Source: Clostridium brassicae (GTDB lineage Bacteria; Bacillota; Clostridia; Clostridiales; Clostridiaceae). Taken from it: DNA of 64,000 nt. The first letter of the stretch is position 1. The number at the start of each line of letters is the position of its first letter. The notes beneath the pieces are model-generated. The model worked only from the letters and a program-made list of their open reading frames with translations. It was not told where the DNA came from and did no database searches. The stretch is taken from contig NZ_JAPQFJ010000011.1 in assembly GCF_026738875.1 (NCBI RefSeq), positions 87,674 to 151,673 on the forward strand. Direction: 5' to 3'. This document shows, piece after piece, positions 18,264 through 26,270 of this stretch. The translations under genes and the position numbers were made by a program.

Positions 18264-19295
18264 ATGTTTAGAGCTGATAAAGGATTAGCATTTATATTAC
18301 AATATGAAAATGTAGCATGGTATGAAAATGGAAAAGTTCGTATTTTGGATAGGAGGATATATCCTTTAGAAACAAAATTTGTAGAGTGTCAAACTCATGT
18401 TGAAGTTTCTAAGGCTTTAGCTGATATGGTAACTCAAAGTGGAGGACCTTATATTGCAGTAAATATGGGAATGGTTTTAGCTGTTCATGAGGCAAAGGAT
18501 TTACCAAATGATCAGTATATAGATTTTATTAACAAAGCCGCGCATACACTATGTCATTCTAGACCAACTACAGTTGCAAATATGATAAAAGCTGTAGAAA
18601 GGTGTTATAAGACCGCTCTTGAGGTTGTTGATAATCGCAAAAATGCGGTTCAAACTGTATTTGAAGTTGCAATTGATGAGGCCAATAAAAAATATCAAAG
18701 ATATGAGAAGGTAGCTAAATATTTATATGAAAAAGTACCTAAAGATGGAACAATCATGACACAATGTTTTGGGGAAACAGTTATTGGTATGTTAATGAGA
18801 CTTTGCAAGGAAAATAATAATAATATCAAAGTCATTTGTGCAGAGACTAGACCATATTTTCAAGGGGCTCGTTTAACAGCTAGTGTAGTAAGAGATATGG
18901 GGATTGATGTTACTGTAATAACTGATAATATGCCAGGTTATGTAATGAAGTTAAAGAATGTGGATTTGTTTACTTCGGCAGCAGATGCTATAACAATGGA
19001 TGGGCATGTTGTGAATAAAATAGGTACATTCCAAATGGCTTTAGCAGCTCATTATTGGGGAATACCTTATTTTACTACAGGTATACCTAACAAAGAACAT
19101 GAAGACATTGATTCTGTTAAGATCGAGGAAAGAGATGGAGATTTTGTAACACAAGCTATGGGAGTGAAAACTACTATGGAGGGAGTTAAAGGATTCTATC
19201 CTTCATTTGATATAACTCCACCTAAATTAATTTCAGGAATTGTTACAGATAAAGGAATTTATTCTCCATATAATTTAAAGAAGTATTATGAATAA
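18264..19295 (+). CDS. drdI: MtnA/eIF2B-family aldose-1-phosphate isomerase (5-deoxyribose-1-P or MTR-1-P)
   Basis: Isomerises 5-deoxyribose-1-phosphate or methylthioribose-1-phosphate to the ketose-1-phosphate. The 343 residues follow the MtnA fold: an N-terminal region with SRPTTVANMI, the catalytic Cys in MTQCFGET, ETRPYFQGARLTA, TDNMPGYVM, and the catalytic Asp region SAADAITMDGHVVNKIGT. The GTGETR-like region is diverged from typical MtnA, in line with the 5-deoxyribose branch. GAGGTG precedes the ATG at 18264. It lies between the aldolase and the kinase. The exact substrate is inferred. Confidence 0.82.
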   Translation: MFRADKGLAFILQYENVAWYENGKVRILDRRIYPLETKFVECQTHVEVSKALADMVTQSGGPYIAVNMGMVLAVHEAKDLPNDQYIDFINKAAHTLCHSRPTTVANMIKAVERCYKTALEVVDNRKNAVQTVFEVAIDEANKKYQRYEKVAKYLYEKVPKDGTIMTQCFGETVIGMLMRLCKENNNNIKVICAETRPYFQGARLTASVVRDMGIDVTVITDNMPGYVMKLKNVDLFTSAADAITMDGHVVNKIGTFQMALAAHYWGIPYFTTGIPNKEHEDIDSVKIEERDGDFVTQAMGVKTTMEGVKGFYPSFDITPPKLISGIVTDKGIYSPYNLKKYYE

Positions 19296-19299
19296 ACAG

Positions 19300-19419
19300 G
19301 GTTCTTAGATTCAGAGAGAATTTTTCATCTGAAGATTTAGAATCGTTATCCAGTGACGTAGCCGCTCTTTACTCCCACTTTTAAGAAGATAGGAGTATTA
19401 GAGTAGGTAGTCATCGGAT
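19300..19419 (-). repeat. Dispersed intergenic repeat, copy B
   Basis: Lies in the 245-base gap between the isomerase and kinase genes. 19366-19419 matches copy A (7618-7671) at 45 of 54 positions by eye. The proximal hairpin (TTAGATTCAGAG...CATCTGAAGATTTAG) and CATCTGAAGATT / GTTATCCA words are shared with the copy at 59280-59400. It interrupts an otherwise compact operon without destroying a gene. No open frame is evident. Confidence 0.6.
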
Positions 19420-19540
19420 GAATGTAAGAAGGAGTAGCTAAGGTTGCTAATTCAAGGGTGAGCTGTATTCATGAAAAGATATTAGTAGGGGATGTAAAAG
19501 GGTTTAAATAACTAATAATTTTCAAATGGAGGGAAAAATT

Positions 19541-20815
19541 ATGAATGAGGAAAAAAGTTATAAAAAGAATACTTTAGATTCTAAGGAAGGATCAAGTCGT
19601 TTTGATGAGTACTTTTTAATGGAAGAGAAAGATGTGCTTGAATATGTAAAAGAAAAGCTAGATTTCTTTGACGATACAACAAGCTTAAAGTGCAAAGAAA
19701 TAGGTGATGGAAATTTAAATTACGTATTTAAAATTGTTGACACAAAATCTAGTAAGTCATTAATTTTAAAACATTCTTCTGAAGATACTAGAGCAAAATC
19801 AGGAAGAAAGTTAAATATTGATAGAAACATTCTTGAATGCAAGATATTGCAACTTTACAATAAATATTGTCCTGGATTTGCCCCAAAAATATATATGTAT
19901 GATGAAATTATGAATTGTTATGCTATGGAAGACCTTTCTCAATATACAATTATGCGTACCGCTTTGTTAGAAAATAAAACGTTTTCTCATTTTGCAGATA
20001 ATATAACAACATTTATGGTAAATACGTTATTGCCAACAACTGATGTTATTTTAAATCATAAGGAGAAAAAGAAATTGGTAAAAAGACATATAAATCCAGA
20101 TTTATGTGATATAAGTGAGCAACTAGTTTTTACAGATCCATTTGGCAATTTTTCAGGAGAAAATGTTGTTCTTAATTCAATGGAGGACTTTGTACAAAAG
20201 AATCTTTATGATGATAAGAAGTTAAGACTTGAAGTTGGAAAGTTAAAATTTAATTTTATGAACAATGCACAAGCACTATTGCACGGAGACCTTCATACTG
20301 GTTCTATATTCATTAATGAAAGCGATATAAAAGTTATTGACCCGGAATTCGCATTTTATGGACCTATAGGATATGATGTTGGAAATGTAATAGCTAATCT
20401 ATTTTTGGCATGGGGACATGGATATGCTACTATTCAAAACGAAGATGAAAGAGCAAGTTATTTGTCAAGTATAGAGCAAAGCATTATTGACATTGTAGAT
20501 ATGTTCAAAGATAAATTTATTAAAAAGTTTAGAAAAGAAGTTACGGATTTGTTAGCTAAAAGTGAAGGATTTGACAGCTGGTACCTTAGAGGTGTGCTAG
20601 AAGATACCGCTGGAAGTGTAGGATTAGAGATGATAAGGCGTATTGTTGGAGATGCTAAAGTTCAAGATATCACTAGTATTGAGGATGAAGAAAAAAGAGT
20701 TGAAATAGAAAAAATATTAATTTTATCAGGTAAAGAATTTATTTTAAATAGGAATAAATATATATCAGGAAAAGATTTTATAGAAACACTACAAAAGTAT
20801 AGTAAATGTAACTAA
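19541..20815 (+). CDS. drdK: S-methyl-5-thioribose / 5-deoxyribose kinase (MtnK family)
   Basis: Phosphorylates the 5-modified ribose at C1 with ATP. The 424 residues show the aminoglycoside-phosphotransferase fold with MtnK marks: IGDGNLNYVFKI (glycine loop), LILKHSSEDTR (ATP-binding Lys), the catalytic HGDLHTGSIF and DPEFAFYGPIGYDVGN (metal Asp), and LFLAWGHG. Start ATG 19541 has GGAGGG upstream; the longer frame from 19526 begins inside the ribosome binding site. With the preceding isomerase and aldolase it completes a three-step route to DHAP. Confidence 0.85.
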   Translation: MNEEKSYKKNTLDSKEGSSRFDEYFLMEEKDVLEYVKEKLDFFDDTTSLKCKEIGDGNLNYVFKIVDTKSSKSLILKHSSEDTRAKSGRKLNIDRNILECKILQLYNKYCPGFAPKIYMYDEIMNCYAMEDLSQYTIMRTALLENKTFSHFADNITTFMVNTLLPTTDVILNHKEKKKLVKRHINPDLCDISEQLVFTDPFGNFSGENVVLNSMEDFVQKNLYDDKKLRLEVGKLKFNFMNNAQALLHGDLHTGSIFINESDIKVIDPEFAFYGPIGYDVGNVIANLFLAWGHGYATIQNEDERASYLSSIEQSIIDIVDMFKDKFIKKFRKEVTDLLAKSEGFDSWYLRGVLEDTAGSVGLEMIRRIVGDAKVQDITSIEDEEKRVEIEKILILSGKEFILNRNKYISGKDFIETLQKYSKCN

Positions 20816-21030
20816 TAACAAGAATTAATTGGATGACTAAAAACAAAAAATTATAAGTTGTTATAAATATGTGGAGATTATTATTCATAAAAGTATAGGG
20901 TATTTCAAATAGTACTGTAAACGTAAACAGATTCAATGATTAAACAAGTATTGCTTTTAGTAGGGTAATAAATTTCTATCAAAATATTTTTAATTAATAA
21001 AAATAATTTTAACTTTAGGAGGAATTGTTT

Positions 21031-22344
21031 ATGAAAAAACAACACAAAGATGAAGAGTACAAGAGTTTTTTAGGGCTAACTCCATTGATTGTATTTTTAG
21101 TTATATTTATGTCAACAGGTGCAATTACTAAAAGTTTTACTAATATGCCTATACTTGTTGGATTTATGTTTGTACTAGCATATTCTTTATGTCTCAATAG
21201 AAAAGGAGAAAAACTATCTTTAGATGAAAAAATAGAAATTTTCTCTCGTGGTGGAGGGGAATCTACTATTATACTCATGGTAGTAATATTTATATTGGCT
21301 GGTGCATTCTATTCTGTAGCAAACGCAATGGGTTCGGTTGAATCCACTGTAAATTTAGGTTTAAGTATTTTGCCAACTAAGGCAATTTTACCTGGAGTAT
21401 TTATTATTGGTTGTATAATTTCTTTTGCTATGGGAACTTCAATGGGAACGATTACAGCTCTTACACCAATAGCAGTTGGAATGTCTCAACAAACAGGTAT
21501 TGCATTACCATTGATCGTTGGAACAGTAGTAGGTGGTGCAATGTTTGGAGATAATCTTTCATTTGTATCTGATACTACAATAGCAGCTACAAGAACTCAA
21601 GGAGTAGAACTTAAAGATAAGTTTAAAATGAATGGTTTAATTGTTTTACCAGCGGTTATTGTTACTTTAATAATATTGGCTTGTATTCCAATAGGTAATG
21701 CTAGTATTAAAGTTGGAGCATATTCTTTATTAAAAGTATTACCATATGTATCAATAATTATATGTGCTTTAATTGGATTTAATGTAATGGTAGTATTAGC
21801 AGTAGGTATTTTGACTGGTTCAGTTTTAGGATTAGCACTTGGTTCATTTAATGTTGTACAATTATTTGGTTTTATTCAACGTGGTTTTGGATGGATGCAA
21901 GATTTAAGTTTAATAGCTATTGTTATTGGCGGTATAATAGAATTAATGAAATATTATGGTGGAATAGGATTCTTACTTGATAAAGTAACTTCTAGAGTTA
22001 AAAGTAAAAAAGGTGCGGAAGCAGGAATTGCAGCACTTGCTAGTTTGATAGATTTAGCAACAGCAAACAACACTATTTCAATAGTAACTGCTGGTCCTTT
22101 AGCTAAGGACATATCAGAGGAGTATGATATTGACCCAAGGAGAACGGCAAGTATACTTGATATATTCTCATCTGCATTTCAAGGTTTAGTTCCTTACGGG
22201 GGACAACTACTTGTTGCAGCCGGGTTAGCTAAAATATCTCCAGTTCAATTGATGCCTTATAGTATATATTCTATTTTGATGATTGTATTTGGAGCATTAT
22301 CAATAATTCTTGGAATACCAAGGTTTAAAAGACAATCTAATTAG
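21031..22344 (+). CDS. NhaC-family Na+/H+ antiporter-type transporter
   Basis: Inner-membrane antiporter of 437 residues with about 11-12 hydrophobic segments. NhaC family features are SFAMGTSMGTITALTPIAVGMS, VGGAMFGDNLSFVSDTTIAATRTQGVELKDKF and LIDLATANNTISIVTAGPLAKDI. The ATG at 21031 follows AGGAGG at 8 bases. It lies 215 bases after the kinase and is followed by a terminator, so it may be the last gene of the salvage operon. A role in importing the substrate (5-deoxynucleoside or MTR) rather than Na+/H+ exchange is possible but unsupported by motif. Confidence 0.85.
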   Translation: MKKQHKDEEYKSFLGLTPLIVFLVIFMSTGAITKSFTNMPILVGFMFVLAYSLCLNRKGEKLSLDEKIEIFSRGGGESTIILMVVIFILAGAFYSVANAMGSVESTVNLGLSILPTKAILPGVFIIGCIISFAMGTSMGTITALTPIAVGMSQQTGIALPLIVGTVVGGAMFGDNLSFVSDTTIAATRTQGVELKDKFKMNGLIVLPAVIVTLIILACIPIGNASIKVGAYSLLKVLPYVSIIICALIGFNVMVVLAVGILTGSVLGLALGSFNVVQLFGFIQRGFGWMQDLSLIAIVIGGIIELMKYYGGIGFLLDKVTSRVKSKKGAEAGIAALASLIDLATANNTISIVTAGPLAKDISEEYDIDPRRTASILDIFSSAFQGLVPYGGQLLVAAGLAKISPVQLMPYSIYSILMIVFGALSIILGIPRFKRQSN

Positions 22345-22351
22345 ATAGTAT

Positions 22352-22382
22352 AAAAACCAGCAAAGACATTGCTGGTTTTTTG
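22352..22382 (+). terminator. Terminator after the NhaC gene
   Basis: AAAAACCAGCAA and TTGCTGGTTTTT flank a five-base loop, ending in a T run. Confidence 0.85.
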
Positions 22383-22523
22383 TTATGATTTATTTTCATT
22401 TTTAATTGTTCCATCTTCACTAAATAATTCACGAAGATGACCTTTAGTACCAAAAAAGAAGAATGAGTAAGTTAATAGCATATTTATCAAAGCAATTTCA
22501 GGATATATATATAGATATTAAAA
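22383..22523 (-). pseudogene. Possible decayed C terminus of a membrane protein
   Basis: On the minus strand about 46 codons stay open without a proper start. They encode a hydrophobic stretch (IALINMLLTYSFFFFG) followed by a charged tail (HLRELFSEDG) that ends in a stop. It reads like the last membrane helix and tail of a transporter, but the family is not recognised. The region sits between the NhaC terminator and manC and may simply be non-coding. Confidence 0.25.
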
Positions 22524-22617
22524 ATCCAACTATTGAAAATTAAATAAAATACTATTCACCTATGAAACACGCTGTACATAATATAGAGTATAAACAATTA
22601 AGATGGAGTGTATCTGG

Positions 22618-22884
22618 GTGATATATGCACTAATATTAGCCGGTGGAAAAGGGACAAGATTATTCCCTTTATCGCGTGATAAAAATCCAAAGCAGTTTCT
22701 AAAGGTTATAAATGATAAGAGCTTTTTAAGAAATACTGTAGATAGAATAATGCCTTTAGTTAATAAAGAAAATATATGTGTAGTTACAAATAGAGATTAT
22801 ATAGATAAAATTTCAGAGGAGTTGCCAGAAATAAGCAGAGATAATATATTTATGGAACCTGCCAATAAAGAGACCCCGTTGTAG
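22618..22884 (+). pseudogene. manC: Mannose-1-phosphate guanylyltransferase, 5' fragment (interrupted by insertion)
   Basis: Encodes the first 86 residues of a ManC-type enzyme that makes GDP-mannose from mannose-1-phosphate and GTP: LAGGKGTRLFPLSRDKNPKQF (nucleotide-binding signature with the essential Arg and Lys), then FMEPANKET. After base 22875 the frame passes into inserted DNA and stops two codons later at TAG 22882-22884. I take GTG 22618 as start (GGAG at 22605). ATG 22603 is in frame but less plausible. Joining 22875 to 27951 yields an in-frame 355-residue protein, the normal length. The fragment alone cannot be active. Confidence 0.9.
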
Positions 22885-22895
22885 ACGATATAGGT
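22865..22895 (+). mobile_element. attL: left end of the recombinase element
   Basis: The 11-bp direct repeat ATAAAGAGACC (22865-22875) is identical to 27940-27950. Inside it, after CCGTTG, lies TAGACGATATAGGT (22882-22895), the exact reverse complement of the sequence just inside the right end. Confidence 0.88.
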
Positions 22896-22958
22896 TTTTT
22901 GTAATAAAGTAGAGAGAGTTTATTGTTAAGATTTTTGTACAAAAATTATCCCATGTAT

Positions 22959-22987
22959 TTGACAAAGTAACAATTTATATGATAAAT
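22959..22987 (+). promoter_or_regulatory. Putative promoter of the importer operon inside the element
   Basis: TTGACA at 22959-22964 and ATAAAT at 22982-22987 with a 17-base spacer. A small inverted repeat (AAGGTTGT...ACAACTTT, about 22988-23012) follows in the leader. Confidence 0.55.
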
Positions 22988-23088
22988 TAAGGTTGTTATT
23001 AGATACAACTTTATTGAATTATTAAGGTTGTTGGAACGGCTCTTAATTTTAAGTGCTAAGGAAGAAAATGCAGTTTGTGGAGGTAAGT

Positions 23089-24264
23089 ATGGCAGAAATA
23101 GAAATAAATAATTTGTATAAAATTTTTGGACGAAATCCAAAAAAAATTATTCCCATTTTGGAAAAAGGAATGACTAAAGATGAAATATACAAAAAAACAG
23201 GTAACTCTGTGGGAGTCAACAATGTTAGTTTTAAAGTAAATGAGGGAGAATTTTTTGTAGTTATGGGTTTGTCCGGAAGTGGAAAATCCACATTAATAAG
23301 GTGTTTAAACAGGCTTATTAATCCCACTAGTGGAGAAATATTAATTGATGGAGAAGATATATTAAAGAGTGATGAACAAAAGCTTCGTGAAATCAGACGA
23401 AAAAAAATAGCTATGGTATTTCAAAATTTTGCATTGTTTCCCCATAGAACTATTTGCAGCAATGTAGAGTATGGATTAGAAATTCAGGGAATAGACAGTA
23501 AGGTAAGAAAGGAGAAAGCATATAAAGCTTTAGAATTAGTAGGACTTAAAGGATATGAGGAAAGCATGCCTAGTGAATTAAGTGGAGGAATGAAACAAAG
23601 GGTTGGACTAGCTAGGGCATTAGCTACAGATCCTGAAGTATTACTGATGGATGAAGCTTTTAGTGCATTAGATCCTTTAATTCGTAAAGAGATGCAAGAA
23701 GAAATGCTTCAACTTCAATCAAAAATGAGAAAAACAATTATATTTATAACTCACGATTTAGATGAAGCTTTAAGACTTGGAGATAGAATAGCAATAATGA
23801 AAGATGGAGTAGTAGAACAGATAGGAACTCCTGAGGACATATTAACTAATCCATCTGGTGAATACGTAAGAAAATTTGTACAAGATGTAGATAGAACAAA
23901 GGTTATTACAGCATCAACTATTATGGAAAATGCAAAAGCTATAATTCTTGAGAAAGATGGACCTAAAACAGCTGTAAGATTAATGAAAGAAGAAGGAATT
24001 TCTAGTATTTATGTAACAGATAAGGATAGAAAATTAAAAGGAATTATAACAATTGATGATGCAATAAAACTTTCTAAAAAAGATGTTAGAAATATAAATG
24101 ATATTATTATAAAAGAAGTTCCTAATACATCAGAGGATGTACCGATTGGAGAATTATTATCCATAGCTGTGGATACAAAATATCCAATTGTAGTTACAGA
24201 TAAAGAAAATACAATTCTTGGCATTATAAAGAGATCTACAATAATTGCTGGGATTGCTGGATAG
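23089..24264 (+). CDS. opuAA: Glycine betaine/proline ABC importer, ATP-binding subunit with CBS domains
   Basis: ATPase of a type I quaternary-amine importer (OpuA/ProU). The 391 residues comprise an N-terminal extension typical of OpuAA/ProV, the nucleotide-binding domain with Walker A GLSGSGKSTLIRCLNRL, Q-loop VFQNFALFPHRT, signature LSGGMKQRVGLARAL, Walker B LLMDEAFSALDP and H-loop FITHDLDEAL, then two CBS repeats (about 275-390) that in OpuA proteins sense ionic strength or nucleotides. Start ATG 23089 follows GGAGG at 5 bases; the longer upstream frame lacks a site. First gene of the element's cargo operon. Confidence 0.93.
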   Translation: MAEIEINNLYKIFGRNPKKIIPILEKGMTKDEIYKKTGNSVGVNNVSFKVNEGEFFVVMGLSGSGKSTLIRCLNRLINPTSGEILIDGEDILKSDEQKLREIRRKKIAMVFQNFALFPHRTICSNVEYGLEIQGIDSKVRKEKAYKALELVGLKGYEESMPSELSGGMKQRVGLARALATDPEVLLMDEAFSALDPLIRKEMQEEMLQLQSKMRKTIIFITHDLDEALRLGDRIAIMKDGVVEQIGTPEDILTNPSGEYVRKFVQDVDRTKVITASTIMENAKAIILEKDGPKTAVRLMKEEGISSIYVTDKDRKLKGIITIDDAIKLSKKDVRNINDIIIKEVPNTSEDVPIGELLSIAVDTKYPIVVTDKENTILGIIKRSTIIAGIAG

Positions 24265-24274
24265 GAGGATGAGT

Positions 24275-25099
24275 ATGACTACACTACATATAGGACCCTA
24301 TATTGAATTTATAATCGATTGGCTAAAAGATAATATTTCTCCTTTCTTTGATTTTATAAAGTTAATTAATAAAACTCTTATAAACGGCTTAGAAACAGGA
24401 CTTTTAGCGGTACCCAGCATAGTGATAATAATAGCATTTGCTTTAATTGCGCTTAAACTTGCTGGTAAGAAAACGGCTATTTTTACTCTAATAGGATTAT
24501 TATTTATTGATTCTATGGAATTATGGCCTCAAACTATGAAGACATTATCACTTATTTTAATTTCTGCACTTATTTCTTTAATTATAGGAATACCACTTGG
24601 AATTTGGGCAGCTAGAAGTGATAAAGTTAATAAGATTTTAAGACCAATACTTGATTTTATGCAAACAATGCCAGCCTTTGTATATTTAATTCCTGCTGTA
24701 TTGTTTTTTGGAATGGGTAAAGTTCCTGGAGCTATAGCTACAGTAATTTTCTCAATGCCACCGGCAGTTAGACTTACTAACTTAGGTATTAGACAAGTTC
24801 CAGAAGATGTTATAGAAGCTGCCAAATCATTTGGTTCTACAAAGAATCAAATGTTATATAAGGTACAGCTACCAATTGCGTTACCAACTATATTAGCAGG
24901 AGTTAACCAAACTATAATGCTTTCACTTTCAATGGTTGTTATCTCAGCTATGATAGGTGCAGGTGGTTTAGGTAGAGAAGTATACAATGGAATAACACAA
25001 ATGCAGGTAGGTTCAGGATTTGAAAGTGGACTTGCTGTTGTAATATTGGCAATGGTTTTAGACCGAATTACACAACAATTAGGTAAGGCTAAGTATTAA
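24275..25099 (+). CDS. opuAB: Glycine betaine/proline ABC importer, permease subunit
   Basis: Membrane subunit of 274 residues with about six to seven hydrophobic segments. The EAA loop for ATPase contact is RQVPEDVIEAAKSFGSTKNQMLYKVQLPIALPTILAGVNQT, and AGGLGREVYNGI near the end is characteristic of OpuAB/ProW. Start ATG 24275 lies 6 bases after GGAGG; the ATG at 24269 abuts that site. It starts 10 bases after opuAA ends, so the two are co-translated. Confidence 0.93.
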   Translation: MTTLHIGPYIEFIIDWLKDNISPFFDFIKLINKTLINGLETGLLAVPSIVIIIAFALIALKLAGKKTAIFTLIGLLFIDSMELWPQTMKTLSLILISALISLIIGIPLGIWAARSDKVNKILRPILDFMQTMPAFVYLIPAVLFFGMGKVPGAIATVIFSMPPAVRLTNLGIRQVPEDVIEAAKSFGSTKNQMLYKVQLPIALPTILAGVNQTIMLSLSMVVISAMIGAGGLGREVYNGITQMQVGSGFESGLAVVILAMVLDRITQQLGKAKY

Positions 25100-25114
25100 T
25101 AAGGAGGGAAAATA

Positions 25115-26014
25115 ATGAATAAAAAGTTAAGGCAAGTTATGTCACTAGTATTTGCTGGTGTGTTGGCAGTAGGAATATTAGCTGGATGTGGAAATAAAGC
25201 AGCGCAGACGAATTCAGATAAAAAGGAAAGCAAAGGGAAAGTAAATTTAGGGTATGTTAACTGGGCAGAAGGAATAGCCATGACTAACTTAGTGGAAGCA
25301 GTATTAGAAGAAAAAATGGGATATGATGTTGAAAAGAAACAAGGAGAAGCTGGAATGGTATTTACTTCACTAGCTAATGGTGATATGGATGTATTCCTAG
25401 ATGGATGGCTTCCTGTAACGCATAAAGACTATATGGAAAAATATAAAGATAAACTAGAGAATTTAGGACCAAATTTTGAAAATGCAAAAATAGGATTAGT
25501 AGTTCCTAAATATATGAATATAAAGAGTATAGAGGATTTAAATGGAATTAAAGATGAGTTATCTGGAAAGATAATAGGAATAGATCCAGGTGCTGGAATA
25601 ATGAAGGCCGCAAATAAGGCTGTAAAAGAGTATGGATTAAAATTAGAAATTCTTGAGGGTAGTGGAGCTACAATGACTACAATGCTTAAGAAAGCAGAGG
25701 ATGCTAAAAAACCTATTGTTGTAACAGGATGGAAACCACATTGGAAATTTGCTCGTTGGGATCTTAAGTTTTTAGAAGATCCGAAAGGTGTTTTTGGAGA
25801 AGCTGAACATATTGATACAATTGCTAGAAAAGGTTTTGAAAAAGAAATGCCTGAAGTTGCTCAGTTTTTAAAGAACTTTAAAATGGATGATAAGCAATTA
25901 GGAAGTCTTATGGGAGATATAAAAGATAACAGCGATAAAGACGCTTTAGATGTTGCAAAAGAGTGGATGAAAAAGAATGAGAAACTAGTAAATAGTTGGA
26001 TTCCTAAAAAATAA
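25115..26014 (+). CDS. opuAC: Glycine betaine/proline ABC importer, substrate-binding lipoprotein
   Basis: The 299 residues begin with a lipoprotein signal peptide ending in the lipobox LAGC (Cys 25), so it is tethered outside the membrane. The OpuAC domain has GYVNWAEGIAMTNLVEAVLE, DVFLDGWLPVTHKDYM, the GIDPGAGIM loop and VTGWKPHWKFARWDLKFLEDP, which carry Trp residues that in the family cage the quaternary ammonium group. Fifteen bases separate it from opuAB. A long hairpin terminator follows. Substrates inferred are glycine betaine or related betaines. Confidence 0.93.
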   Translation: MNKKLRQVMSLVFAGVLAVGILAGCGNKAAQTNSDKKESKGKVNLGYVNWAEGIAMTNLVEAVLEEKMGYDVEKKQGEAGMVFTSLANGDMDVFLDGWLPVTHKDYMEKYKDKLENLGPNFENAKIGLVVPKYMNIKSIEDLNGIKDELSGKIIGIDPGAGIMKAANKAVKEYGLKLEILEGSGATMTTMLKKAEDAKKPIVVTGWKPHWKFARWDLKFLEDPKGVFGEAEHIDTIARKGFEKEMPEVAQFLKNFKMDDKQLGSLMGDIKDNSDKDALDVAKEWMKKNEKLVNSWIPKK

Positions 26015-26041
26015 TATATACTGTAATACTACATTATAATT

Positions 26042-26090
26042 AAGCCTCCAGCATATTAATATTGTATAACAATATTCTGGAGGCTTTTTT
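26042..26090 (+). terminator. Terminator of the importer operon, overlapping the ribosome binding site of the next ORF
   Basis: AAGCCTCCAG (26042-26051) pairs with CTGGAGGCTT (26077-26086); an inner stem AATATTGT/ACAATATT extends it; TTTT follows. The right arm contains the GGAGG that would serve the GTG at 26091, so the fold would both end transcription and mask that ribosome binding site. Confidence 0.85.
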
Positions 26091-26270
26091 GTGTCTAAAG
26101 AAAATATTAAAGTGAAATTTTATTATGGAGATGAATCCTTTGATAAACTTATAAAGAAAATTATTTTAAAAAAGCTTTCTGCCTATTTTTTTGAAGAAAA
26201 TATGAATAAAATCTGTTACGGAAAAGATAATTCTACAACGATCATTTACCAAGAAAAAAATAAGAGGTGA
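26091..26270 (+). CDS. 59-aa basic ORF coupled to the serine recombinase (unknown)
   Basis: Starts GTG 26091 (VSKENIKVKFYYGDESF...) with GGAGG 8 bases upstream and ends with TGA at 26268-26270, overlapping the recombinase GTG by four bases (GTGA). The 59 residues are Lys-rich, with FDKLIKKIILKKLSAYF as a probable amphipathic helix. This small size, basic character and translational coupling to the integrase fit a recombination directionality factor or accessory protein, but no homology can be claimed. Its ribosome binding site lies within the terminator stem of opuAC. Confidence 0.6.
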   Translation: MSKENIKVKFYYGDESFDKLIKKIILKKLSAYFFEENMNKICYGKDNSTTIIYQEKNKR

